This document shows, piece by piece, positions 1 to 5,916 of a stretch of 6,394 bases of DNA. This DNA comes from JAHDCE01 sp051275765 (GTDB taxonomy: Bacteria; Bacteroidota; Bacteroidia; Chitinophagales; Saprospiraceae), in the NCBI GenBank assembly GCA_051275765.1, contig JBNMOV010000286.1, positions 1-6,394 on the forward strand. The letters are read 5' to 3'. Numbering within the stretch: the first letter of the stretch is position 1; every line of letters begins with the position of its first letter. The notes beneath the pieces are model-generated. The model saw nothing but the letters and a program-made list of their open reading frames with translations, was not told where the DNA came from and searched no databases. Made by a program: the position numbers and the translations under genes.

Positions 1-30
1 CCATCCCTTATCACATTAATATATTTTCAT

Positions 31-48
31 TAGACTTTATTACGAATA
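31..48 (+). repeat. Left terminal inverted repeat
   Basis: Perfect 18-bp match to the reverse complement of 178-195. Pairing breaks at the next base on both sides, so the ends of the repeat are sharp. Confidence 0.75.
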
Positions 49-107
49 GTTTTTTATGAGAGACAAACTTAGAGATTTTGGAAATAAACAAGGTGTTTTT
101 CGAAAAT

Positions 108-123
108 CGTAGCCTTAGCTACG
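108..123. repeat. Hairpin inside the MITE-like element
   Basis: Arms cgtagc (108-113) and gctacg (118-123) flank a ctta loop. The stem extends by a T-G wobble and two A-T pairs to about 9 bp. No T-tract follows, so it is unlikely to be a terminator for a neighbouring gene. Confidence 0.5.
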
Positions 124-177
124 GTTGAGGGAAATAACGCAGTAGATTTTTAAAAGGTCGATTTGGCTATAATCAAT

Positions 178-195
178 TATTCGTAATAAAGTCTA
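178..195 (-). repeat. Right terminal inverted repeat
   Basis: Perfect reverse complement of 31-48. The next outward base (g at 196 against t at 30) does not pair, which marks the outer boundary of the element. Confidence 0.75.
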
Positions 196-301
196 GTAGT
201 CCAAATTAATTTCACCTATTTCAGCCTCATTAGCAGACAAAACACCTTCGCATAATTTGGAGGAAGTTATTCTCAACTCTTCACTTACGTGTTTTCACGT
301 A

Positions 302-332
302 TTGATATGTCTTATTTTTATCTTTATTTTTG
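302..332 (+). promoter_or_regulatory. Bacteroidota-type promoter for the 356-1391 gene
   Basis: A TATTTTTG box (325-332) fits the Bacteroidota -7 consensus TAnnTTTG. A TTG (302-304) lies 20 bp upstream, at the spacing expected for the -33 element. Transcription would begin near 339, about 17 nt before the ATG at 356. The match is by eye in AT-rich DNA, so a chance hit is possible, but box, spacing and start codon agree. Confidence 0.5.
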
Positions 333-355
333 AGGAACATCAAATACCTACACTT

Positions 356-1391
356 ATGTATATTTCAAATTATATAAAAACCAGCTTGATAGGATTACTT
401 TCTTTACTGCCTTTATTTCTTTTTGCCAATGCTGCAAGCCTGGCATTAGAAGTGCGGGAGGAACAGGAAGTTTTACCTTATTATTTCCTAAAGACAGTCT
501 TGCCTATCAGAAAATTCAGATGCAAAAGGAAAAAATTTCCATCCAACTCTATAAGGGATTTGCTGTGGTAAAAGGAGAATATTGGATGTATAATGAGAGT
601 AATGAGGAAATAGTGATGCAATCAGACTACCTATTAATGCTTCTTATGAAACTGAAAAAGAAGGCTACAAACTAACAGAAATATTCCTTGATACACTATA
701 TCGAATGCAGGTCAGTATAGATGGAAAAAGCATACAACCTGAAAATATTGCTTTTAATGAGCAGCAGCAGCAAAATATTTATCTATACGATTATAATTCA
801 GACATTAAATGGTACACTTGGAACAGCATTTACAAACCCAATGGCATTACAAAAATAGAAGTTTATTTCATTTTAAAAACTAACAAAGCATCTGTAAGAC
901 AGGATTATAATGGGCAGGATTACAATAGTTTTATTTATGTATTAGAGACTGGTGCTACTTGGAAGCTACCTATAAGAGAAGGAACGATTACGATACAATT
1001 AATGGATGGATTAACGAGTAAATACATCCAAGGAATTTATCCTAATAGTATTTTTAAAATTAATCAGGAAAAGAATATTTTATCCTATATCTTCGAGGAT
1101 TTAGAACCTACTAATCAAGATAATATTGCGATTACTTATTATAAAAAAAATGAGGATTTTAATTTTAGGGACGTCGTTAAAAAAAGTGATATTTATTTTA
1201 ACGAAATAAATGATTTTTCTAAAAAAAGAATCGACGATAATTTAACGACTATAACTTTCGATTCCCCTTTCGATATTCCAGATATAACAGGCAAAGTTTT
1301 AGGAGGAATATTTTTTGGAGGCATTGCTTTATTCGTCGTTTTTATTTCTTTGATTGTTTATTTTATCGTTCGATTGATTAAGAGAAAATGA
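356..1391 (+). pseudogene. Exported, C-terminally anchored protein of unknown function, broken by two frameshifts
   Basis: I do not recognise the family. Three consecutive plus-strand frames join into one protein of about 345 residues. Residues 1-28 from the ATG at 356 form a signal peptide (K8, a Leu-rich core, then FANAAS). The reading then continues with GGTGSFTLLFPKDS in the next frame and with PINASYETEKEGYKL in the third. A hydrophobic segment at about residues 315-339 followed by RLIKRK forms a C-terminal membrane anchor, so the middle should face the periplasm or cell exterior. The first shift lies at 455-461 (GGG where GGGG restores the frame) and the second at 626-632 (CC where CCC restores it). 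Adding one base at each gives an exact 346-codon frame including the TGA stop. The intact protein sense across both breaks suggests either recent inactivation or homopolymer sequencing errors. A TTG start at 257 is possible but less likely, because the promoter box at 325-332 lies inside that extension. Confidence 0.75.
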
Positions 1392-1685
1392 GCATACTAT
1401 ACCTAACAGTATTCGCTTTACTCATTCCTCTTAGTAGTAATTACCTGACCTGCCTGCGTAGGCAGGTTTTCAGAAGCTATGAATTTTTAACAATCCAGAA
1501 ACTAATTAATCTTCAGTATAAGTACTGGTTCAAAGTAATTAATAACTTGTCTTTTTCGTGCTATACTTCGTTTCGAAAATACTCACTATGCTAAGGTATA
1601 ACTCCGTTTTTCGACCTTGTATAACAAAAAAAATCCCTCGTCATTTTCTTATCATTATTTTTGATCCAGTACTTAATGTTCTAAT
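1392..1685. other. Non-coding intergenic stretch between convergent genes
   Basis: I see no convincing gene here. A 68-codon ORF begins in an ATGA overlap with the preceding stop codon, but its reading runs through the palindrome at 1448-1467 and does not look like a protein. The stretch holds that palindrome and, at 1564-1596, a segment whose reverse complement resembles part of the 31-195 element. Confidence 0.6.
1448..1467. repeat. REP-like GC-rich palindrome, possible terminator of the plus-strand gene
   Basis: Arms acctgcct (1448-1455) and aggcaggt (1460-1467) form a perfect 8-bp stem with a gcgt loop. It stands out as GC-rich in AT-rich DNA. On the plus strand it runs into a T4 tract 56 bp after the stop at 1391, so it could terminate that transcript. 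The compact symmetrical form also fits a REP-type repeat of the kind mobilised by RAYT transposases; this is inference, as only one copy lies in the window. Confidence 0.5.
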
Positions 1686-1721
1686 AAAAATAGCCTCAGA
1701 TAAATATCTGAGGCTATTTTT
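1686..1721. terminator. Bidirectional rho-independent terminator
   Basis: A perfect 16-bp stem, aaaaatagcctcagat (1686-1701) with atctgaggctattttt (1706-1721), closes a 4-nt loop. The GC-rich core (gcctcag) is flanked by A5 and T5 tracts, so it works in both directions. It lies 20 bp past the stop codon of the minus-strand gene ending at 1742, and also catches read-through from the plus-strand gene ending at 1391. Confidence 0.9.
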
Positions 1722-1741
1722 AAACTCATGTTCCTATCAAT

Positions 1742-3478
1742 TTATCGCCCTCTATGAATGATCACCTTTTCTGAATCATCTCCTACTCTAAGATAATAAA
1801 CTCCATTAGGTAAATCATTAATTTCGATCTCTGTATCACCATCTATTATCCTTTTTATCACGATAGTTCCCCGATTATCCAAGAGGTAAATTTCTCCTTT
1901 GAATACTGTTTCTATATTCATGACATTCCTAACTGGATTAGGAGTGATGAGTATATTCTGAATCCTATCGAATTTCACTGTCCGTACTTCTGTATATTCA
2001 AAAGCACCATCAAAATCCACTTGTCTCAATCTATAGTAATTCACTCCGATTACTGGCGTTTCATGTCTGAATTCGTATCTATGATTTCCATAAGATGTAC
2101 CAGCACCATTGACTAGTCCTATCTTTTTAAAAGCGGTTCCATCCTTACTCCATTCCACATCGAAATAATCATTATTGATTTCAGTGGCAGTTTCCCAGTT
2201 GAGTAAAGCGGTAGATTCATCCTTTGTCGCTTCAAAAGACAATAATTCTACGGGCAAAGCTGTGGCGTCGTATCGCTGTTGAAATACGCCATAATCCTCG
2301 CCATCCGTACTAGAAGCGGTAGTTCTTTCGCCATCCTGCCAGACAATAGTGGCAGTAGTCTTATCTTTCAAGCCTATGGAAGGAAACTGCTGAAAAAGCG
2401 TGGTAGATGTGTTGACAACTGTTTCACTACCTACTGCTGTTCCTGTCTCATCGAAGCCTTGCTGATATACTCCTGTCATGGATCCATCTTGTGCATAGCT
2501 ATTCCATGCCACCGCAAAAGCACCTTCGGAAGACATCGCAATAGCTGGATTATTCTGTGCCCCAACAGTAGTGGTATTTACTACAAATTCCGCAGCCAAT
2601 GCAGTACCTGTACCATCGAACCTGCGAGCATAAATACCTTCTTGGCTGCCATCTTGTGTATTACTAGTCCATGCCACTGCGAAAGCACCTGTATCATCCA
2701 TTGCTACTACGGGGCTGAGTTGGTTATCAGCAGTCGTCGCATTGATGGCGATTTCTCCGCCTTGGGCAGCTCCAGTTCCATCATATCGTTTTCCATAGAT
2801 GCCATAGTCTGATCCATCCTGTCCCAGACTCTGCCAAACGACTACAAAATCCCCATCTGTATCCATCGCTACGGAAGGATAATTTTGGCTACTGGCAGTC
2901 GTAGTATTGACTAATGTTTCGCCACCCTGTGCTGCTCCTGCATTATTATAACAACGGAGATAAACATCGAATTCACTTTCCCAAACGATGACATAATTGC
3001 CTGTATCATCCATGGCTATATCTGCAAATCGCTGCTGATCGGCAGTCGTAGAATTGACTACTGCATCAACTACCAGAGCTGTACCTGCTGAAGAAAATCT
3101 TCTAAAAATAATTCCCCAGCCTGCTCCATCTTGGTTAAGCGACTGCCAAACGACTACGAAACCTCCACTATTATCCATAGCCACTTGTGGGAATCGCTGA
3201 TCATTCGTTGTCGTAGAATTAATAATAAATTCTACTCCTTGTGCTGTTCCTGCTGCATTATATCTTTGGGCATAAATATCATATCCGCCTCCAGATAATT
3301 GTTGTTCCCAAACCACTATGTAATCACCAGAATCATTAATGGCTATATCAGGATTTTGTTGGTTGAATGTATTTGTTGTATTAACCTGTGTTTCTGAACC
3401 AAGTGTGCTGAGTTGGCCAAAAACATAGGGCATGGACAAGAGTATCCATATTGCTATGCATATTGAATTTTTCATCAT
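1742..3478 (-). CDS. Secreted beta-propeller-like repeat protein with T9SS type A sorting domain
   Basis: Residues 1-22 are a signal peptide ending in VFGQ. Seven repeats follow (about residues 28-406, mostly 55 residues each) with the pattern VNTTT-x(3)-Q-x(2)-P-x-(V/I)AMD-x(2)-G-x-FVVVWQS-x(2)-QDG, then (G)IY-x(2)-R(Y/F)D-x(2)-GTA. Seven such Trp- and Gly-marked units suggest a seven-bladed beta-propeller; this is inferred, not shown. Residues 408-503 (from LPVELLSFEA, with LLNWETATEINNDYFDVEWS and YYRLRQVDFDG) are the fibronectin-like domain that often precedes the sorting signal in Bacteroidota. Residues 507-578 are a Por secretion C-terminal sorting domain: ITPNPVRNVMNIE, IYLLDNRG, LPNGVYYLRV and KVIIHR. 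The family route is Sec export, then T9SS passage to the surface, with the C-terminal domain cleaved. The ligand is unknown. Two adjacent ATG codons (3478 and 3475) could each start translation. The fibre gene upstream ends 51 bp away with no terminator between, so co-transcription is likely. Confidence 0.9.
   Translation of the reverse strand: MMKNSICIAIWILLSMPYVFGQLSTLGSETQVNTTNTFNQQNPDIAINDSGDYIVVWEQQLSGGGYDIYAQRYNAAGTAQGVEFIINSTTTNDQRFPQVAMDNSGGFVVVWQSLNQDGAGWGIIFRRFSSAGTALVVDAVVNSTTADQQRFADIAMDDTGNYVIVWESEFDVYLRCYNNAGAAQGGETLVNTTTASSQNYPSVAMDTDGDFVVVWQSLGQDGSDYGIYGKRYDGTGAAQGGEIAINATTADNQLSPVVAMDDTGAFAVAWTSNTQDGSQEGIYARRFDGTGTALAAEFVVNTTTVGAQNNPAIAMSSEGAFAVAWNSYAQDGSMTGVYQQGFDETGTAVGSETVVNTSTTLFQQFPSIGLKDKTTATIVWQDGERTTASSTDGEDYGVFQQRYDATALPVELLSFEATKDESTALLNWETATEINNDYFDVEWSKDGTAFKKIGLVNGAGTSYGNHRYEFRHETPVIGVNYYRLRQVDFDGAFEYTEVRTVKFDRIQNILITPNPVRNVMNIETVFKGEIYLLDNRGTIVIKRIIDGDTEIEINDLPNGVYYLRVGDDSEKVIIHRGR
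1745..1960 (-). other. T9SS type A C-terminal sorting domain (coding segment)
   Basis: Residues 507-578 of the preceding CDS. They show the family landmarks PNP near the start, a central D-x-RG turn, NGVYYLRV, and a final basic strand (KVIIHRGR). This is the signal read by the type IX translocon and is normally removed on delivery to the cell surface. Confidence 0.88.
2264..3391 (-). repeat. Seven coding repeats of about 55 residues
   Basis: The units start near residues 30, 85, 140, 189, 244, 299 and 354 of the 578-residue protein. The third is about six residues shorter, having lost the QDG loop (VWESEFDVYLRCYN in place of VWQS-x(2)-QDG...IY). The seventh carries an insertion rich in Thr, Ser and Asp. 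The middle units (4 and 5) are the most alike, as expected from internal duplication. Confidence 0.8.
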
Positions 3479-3529
3479 GCCTATTTTTATATGATTATAA
3501 AATAATGAATCTTTACTACAAATAAGTGC

Positions 3530-5362
3530 TTACTTATTCGTGACAAATCCAATTTCGGCATTCACTTCCAATTTCTTTACTCTCGCTTCTATATCTCCTA
3601 ATAGACTCTTATATGCTTCCAGTTCTTTTTGTTGTTGAGCGATGATGTCGTTCTTAGCATCTACTTCTTCGCTCAATTCTTGTACTGCCTTTACCAATGG
3701 CACTACAAATTCTGCATAACGCAACCCATAGATATCATTGTCACTTTGTGGAGCATCCACGCCACTGAAATCATAATTCATTGCATTAGCAGCAGATTCA
3801 ACTTCTTGGGCTATGAAACCTGTGTATCTGATAGATTCTTTGGACTTCATGGATGTAGTAAATGTACTCTCGTCGAAGCCTTTTTGTTCGTGTAATTTGA
3901 GTACATCATAGTTATATGTAACTGGTCTCAGATTATTAATAAAATCTAATCCCACTACATTTTCTTCAACATTTGTCTTGTATCTACCATCTGAGGTTGA
4001 AGTCCAATTAACTACTCCTCCAATTGAAACAATCGCATTATTACCTAAATAGATTTCATTACTAGCTGATATTGTTGCTTGATAACCTAATGCCATCGAA
4101 TTTGCTCCAGATACTTCAGCATTTGCTCCTAAGGCAATCGAAGTTGCTCCAGATACTGTAGTATTAGCTCCCAAAGCAATCGAATTGGCTTCAGACACCA
4201 CAGAATTTGCTCCTAAGGCAGTAGAATTTTCTCCAGAAATTACAGTATTCGATCCTAAAGCTGTCGCATTAAGTCCATCTATATCTGTAAGATGTCCTAT
4301 ACCTATAGCATTATCTGCTGCTGCAGCTATATTGGAACCATAGCCTATACCTATACTATTCTGTCCATACCCTTCTGCTGTGGCTCCTAGGATGATAGAT
4401 TTATTATCTCTTACAGTAGCTCCATATCCTATTACGATATTGTCTTCTTCGTCTACTATTATTGAAGCTCCTATGAATACAGATCTGTTTGAATCATTGT
4501 TATCTATAAAATCTGAACTACAGCCCATACCTACATTATCCTCCCCCTCTCTGTTGGTATATCCAGTGTAGAAACCCACATAAGTATTGCGATTAGCATT
4601 AGAATTATTATTGTTACGATTATTATCTCCTCCAGCATAAGCTCCTACAAAGGTATTGAAATTAGCATATTCTGTAGCTGCTCCAGCAGCAGCTCCAATG
4701 AATGTATTATAGCGTCCTATCCCTACATCTATACCACTAGAATCTCCTACAAAAGTATTATGATGTGGAATTGTTCCTGTCCCCTGAGAATCCTCCCCTA
4801 AATCATAGCCAGATTCATTTCCTATGGCTGTGTTTCTATAACCAGTGGTATTCGCGCGTCCTGCTGCTCTTCCTATAAAAGTATTGTCATCTCCATCTGT
4901 ATTACTAAAGCCTGCATCTTCTCCTACAAATACATTATCTTTTCCTGTAGTATTCGCTTCTCCGCATTCCTCTCCGATGAAAGTATTGTTAGAGCCAGTA
5001 GTATTATTCAATCCTGCTTCTGTCCCTATGAATGTATTGTCTGTAGCAGTATTATATTTACCTGCAAATTTACCTATAAATGTATTGTCTGTTCCAAAAG
5101 TATTCGTATATCCAGCATCTTTACCAATGAATGTATTATCACTTGAAGTTGTATTATTATATCCAGCACGACTTCCTATGAATGTAGCATTCGATCCAGA
5201 TGTCTGAGTATATCCTGTGGAATCTCCTACAAATACATGATAGTCTCCAGATGTGATATTATCTCCTGCACCAGAACCTAGTGTTTCATTATCTATCTGA
5301 GCAGTAGTATAAGTAATAAATAATATCGAAAAAATAAATGAATAAAAAATTTGATTTTTCAT
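3530..5362 (-). CDS. Surface fibre protein with YadA-like repeats and Peptidase_S74 intramolecular chaperone domain
   Basis: Residues 1-22 form a signal peptide (hydrophobic core, then TTAQ). From about residue 61 to 281 there are roughly twelve repeats of (F/Y)(I/V)G-x(2)-AG-x(3)-TTG-x-(D/N)NT, mostly 17 residues. From about 296 the period falls to 14-16, and residues 368-446 show clean 14-residue units such as IALGANTTVSGATS, the YadA-head type. S74 domain: S457-D458-G-R460-Y-K462 carries the Ser and Lys placed as in the self-cleaving dyad of phage endosialidases, followed by LRPVTYNYD, GFIAQEVE and YAEFVVPLVKAVQEL. Residues 558-600 form a coiled coil. In this family the C-terminal domain folds as a trimer, assists assembly of the fibre and is then cut off at the Ser. 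The likely product is a trimeric stalk or adhesin outside the cell. There is no T9SS domain, so its attachment is unclear. The first ATG directly precedes the signal peptide. Confidence 0.88.
   Translation of the reverse strand: MKNQIFYSFIFSILFITYTTAQIDNETLGSGAGDNITSGDYHVFVGDSTGYTQTSGSNATFIGSRAGYNNTTSSDNTFIGKDAGYTNTFGTDNTFIGKFAGKYNTATDNTFIGTEAGLNNTTGSNNTFIGEECGEANTTGKDNVFVGEDAGFSNTDGDDNTFIGRAAGRANTTGYRNTAIGNESGYDLGEDSQGTGTIPHHNTFVGDSSGIDVGIGRYNTFIGAAAGAATEYANFNTFVGAYAGGDNNRNNNNSNANRNTYVGFYTGYTNREGEDNVGMGCSSDFIDNNDSNRSVFIGASIIVDEEDNIVIGYGATVRDNKSIILGATAEGYGQNSIGIGYGSNIAAAADNAIGIGHLTDIDGLNATALGSNTVISGENSTALGANSVVSEANSIALGANTTVSGATSIALGANAEVSGANSMALGYQATISASNEIYLGNNAIVSIGGVVNWTSTSDGRYKTNVEENVVGLDFINNLRPVTYNYDVLKLHEQKGFDESTFTTSMKSKESIRYTGFIAQEVESAANAMNYDFSGVDAPQSDNDIYGLRYAEFVVPLVKAVQELSEEVDAKNDIIAQQQKELEAYKSLLGDIEARVKKLEVNAEIGFVTNK
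3677..4000 (-). other. Peptidase_S74 intramolecular chaperone domain (coding segment)
   Basis: Residues 455-562. Family landmarks in order: SDGRYK (457-462) with the Ser/Lys dyad, LDFINNLRPVTYNY (472-485), YTGFIAQEVE (513-522), and the YAEFVVPLVKAVQEL helix (549-563) that runs into the coiled coil. The stretch at about residues 491-510 (FDESTFTTSMKSKES) is probably a variable loop. Confidence 0.88.
4025..4477 (-). repeat. 14- to 16-residue YadA-head-like coding repeats
   Basis: Residues 296-446. The units converge on (I/T)ALG-x-N-x-x-(V/I)SG-x-NS with an exact 14-residue period in the last five, which matches the left-handed beta-roll of trimeric autotransporter heads. The first units (FIGASIIVDEEDNI, VIGYGATVRDNKSI) are intermediate between this and the 17-residue class. 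Confidence 0.8.
4520..5182 (-). repeat. 17-residue (51-bp) coding repeats of NTFIG type
   Basis: Residues 61-281 of the 610-residue protein. FIG or FVG recurs every 17 residues, with one 16-residue unit and two longer ones: about 25 residues around DSQGTGTIPHH, and about 23 residues with an Asn-rich run (NRNNNNSNANRN). AG at positions 6-7 and NT at the end of the unit are the most constant residues. Confidence 0.85.
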
Positions 5363-5388
5363 GGTATTAATTTTAAAAAAGTAAAGAG

Positions 5389-5414
5389 TTATTGAAGTTT
5401 GGGAACTTCAATAA
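5389..5414 (-). promoter_or_regulatory. Stem-loop in the leader of the fibre gene
   Basis: ttattgaagtt (5389-5399) and aacttcaataa (5404-5414) pair perfectly over 11 bp around a 4-nt loop. The structure lies 27-52 nt upstream of the fibre ATG. If transcription starts from the box at 5425-5432, the transcript begins almost at this stem, which would suit a 5' mRNA-stabilising hairpin. It could instead be a weak terminator for the upstream gene ending at 5516: in that direction a T-rich stretch follows, but only after about nine bases, and the stem is AT-rich. Confidence 0.5.
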
Positions 5415-5424
5415 TTCAATAATT

Positions 5425-5432
5425 CAAATATA
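5425..5432 (-). promoter_or_regulatory. Promoter -7 box (TATATTTG) for the fibre gene
   Basis: On the minus strand this reads TATATTTG, an exact fit to the Bacteroidota -7 consensus TAnnTTTG. A TTTTG lies 12 bp upstream, too close for a normal -33 element, so only the -7 part is supported. The predicted start is just before the stem-loop at 5389-5414. Confidence 0.4.
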
Positions 5433-5472
5433 CACAATAAGCTACAAAATGTTATTATAACAATAATCACGT

Positions 5473-5480
5473 CAAATATA
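5473..5480 (-). promoter_or_regulatory. Second -7-like box (TATATTTG) upstream of the fibre gene
   Basis: An identical minus-strand TATATTTG, 48 bp upstream of the first. No good -33 element is seen at the right distance. It may be an alternative start site, or chance in AT-rich DNA. Confidence 0.3.
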
Positions 5481-5515
5481 TACTTCATCATTATATCAAT
5501 AAAATGATAAGGGAA

Positions 5516-5902
5516 TCATTTCCCTAGCTCTATCTTCCTGTTTAATTTATTGTGAAAACGCAATAAATGATCTACTGCATTTTCATTATAAATAATAAGG
5601 TACAGTTTCCTATTCTTTCTTCTATCCAAAGGAAAAAGAATCTTGATAGGATTATGGCAGTAGCCATTATCGTCGAATAATAATATTTGTCTGGTATTAG
5701 ATACTGGATGGCGGAAAAGGCGAAGTTCTGATACATCTCTGGGAATGGGTACATCTTCATAACCTTCTTCTTCTAGAAAAGAACGAATCATATCATAACT
5801 TGCCTTTAGAGATGCACCATTGAAAACCAAGGTGTATTTTACACCATCGCTTTCGCCATCTTCGTAGTTTTCTTCGGGGAGTGGAAATTTTTCTCTTATC
5901 AT
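5516..5902 (-). CDS. Hypothetical 128-residue protein
   Basis: I do not recognise the family. No signal peptide or membrane segment is visible, so it should be cytoplasmic. The N-terminus is acidic (LPEENYEDGESDG). It is followed by a probable strand and helix (VKYTLVFNGASLKASYDMIRSFLEEEGYEDVPIP), a central part (ELRLFRHPVSNTRQILLFDDNGYCHNPIKILFPL), and a basic C-terminus (DRRKNRKLYLIIYNENAVDHLLRFHNKLNRK). This looks like a compact alpha/beta domain. The ATG at 5902 lies 14 bp after the stop of the DUF2628-like gene, which argues for one transcript and a shared role. An internal 62-codon ORF in another frame (5572-5760) is a shadow. Real coding is likely from the operon spacing and ordinary protein composition. 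Confidence 0.75.
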   Translation of the reverse strand: MIREKFPLPEENYEDGESDGVKYTLVFNGASLKASYDMIRSFLEEEGYEDVPIPRDVSELRLFRHPVSNTRQILLFDDNGYCHNPIKILFPLDRRKNRKLYLIIYNENAVDHLLRFHNKLNRKIELGK

Positions 5903-5916
5903 GGTTGGCGTGTTGA

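Larger units (their letters stand above)
31..195. mobile_element. MITE-like element with 18-bp terminal inverted repeats
   Basis: The sequence tagactttattacgaata at 31-48 is repeated as a perfect reverse complement at 178-195, enclosing 129 bp with no meaningful ORF. The outermost TA on each side could be a TA target duplication, leaving 16-bp inverted repeats that start GACTTTATT. That arrangement is typical of IS630/Tc1-mariner-type elements, but the assignment is inference because TA is self-complementary and no transposase is present. Inside, a hairpin (cgtagc, loop ctta, gctacg, 108-123) sits near the middle. The size, perfect ends and lack of coding content fit a non-autonomous miniature element. 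It could instead be a large regulatory stem-loop. Confidence 0.6.

Noticed and set aside
286..300. Small inverted repeat acgtg-tttt-cacgt upstream of the first gene
   Set aside because: A 5-bp stem is expected by chance and is not positioned as an operator relative to the 302-332 promoter in any clear way.
257..571. Separate 104-codon plus-strand ORF from a TTG start
   Set aside because: Only residues from the ATG at 356 make sense, as the signal peptide of the frameshifted gene. After about 457 the frame is out of register with the continuing protein.
705..1391. Stand-alone 228-residue protein starting at the ATG at 705
   Set aside because: Protein-like sequence continues upstream of this ATG in the same frame to about 630 (PINASYETEKEGYKL), and then in other frames back to a signal peptide, so 705 is an internal Met.
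1388..1594. 68-codon ORF overlapping the stop of the previous gene by ATGA
   Set aside because: The overlap is attractive and the first 19 residues are hydrophobic, but the reading then passes through the palindrome at 1448-1467 and into low-complexity AT-rich sequence. It could be a remnant, but nothing supports it.
1558..1761. 67-codon plus-strand ORF
   Set aside because: It runs through the terminator hairpin at 1686-1721 and into the end of the minus-strand gene, so it is not a gene.
2279..2812. 177-codon plus-strand ORF opposite the propeller gene
   Set aside because: Antisense shadow of the repetitive coding sequence: Cys- and Ser-rich, with no domain sense.
3524..3537. taagt-gctt-actta hairpin over the stop codon of the fibre gene
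   Set aside because: A 5-bp AT-rich stem without a T-tract is too weak to act as a terminator between the two minus-strand genes.
4520..5182. Tandem array that might be taken for CRISPR or a DNA satellite
   Set aside because: The 51-bp period keeps the reading frame and varies mainly as protein repeats do. There are no conserved direct repeats with unique spacers.
4845..5207. 120-codon plus-strand ORF with a 17-residue periodic pattern (PASLPMNVLS)
   Set aside because: The periodicity is the mirror of the 51-bp repeats of the minus-strand fibre gene. It has no start signals of its own.
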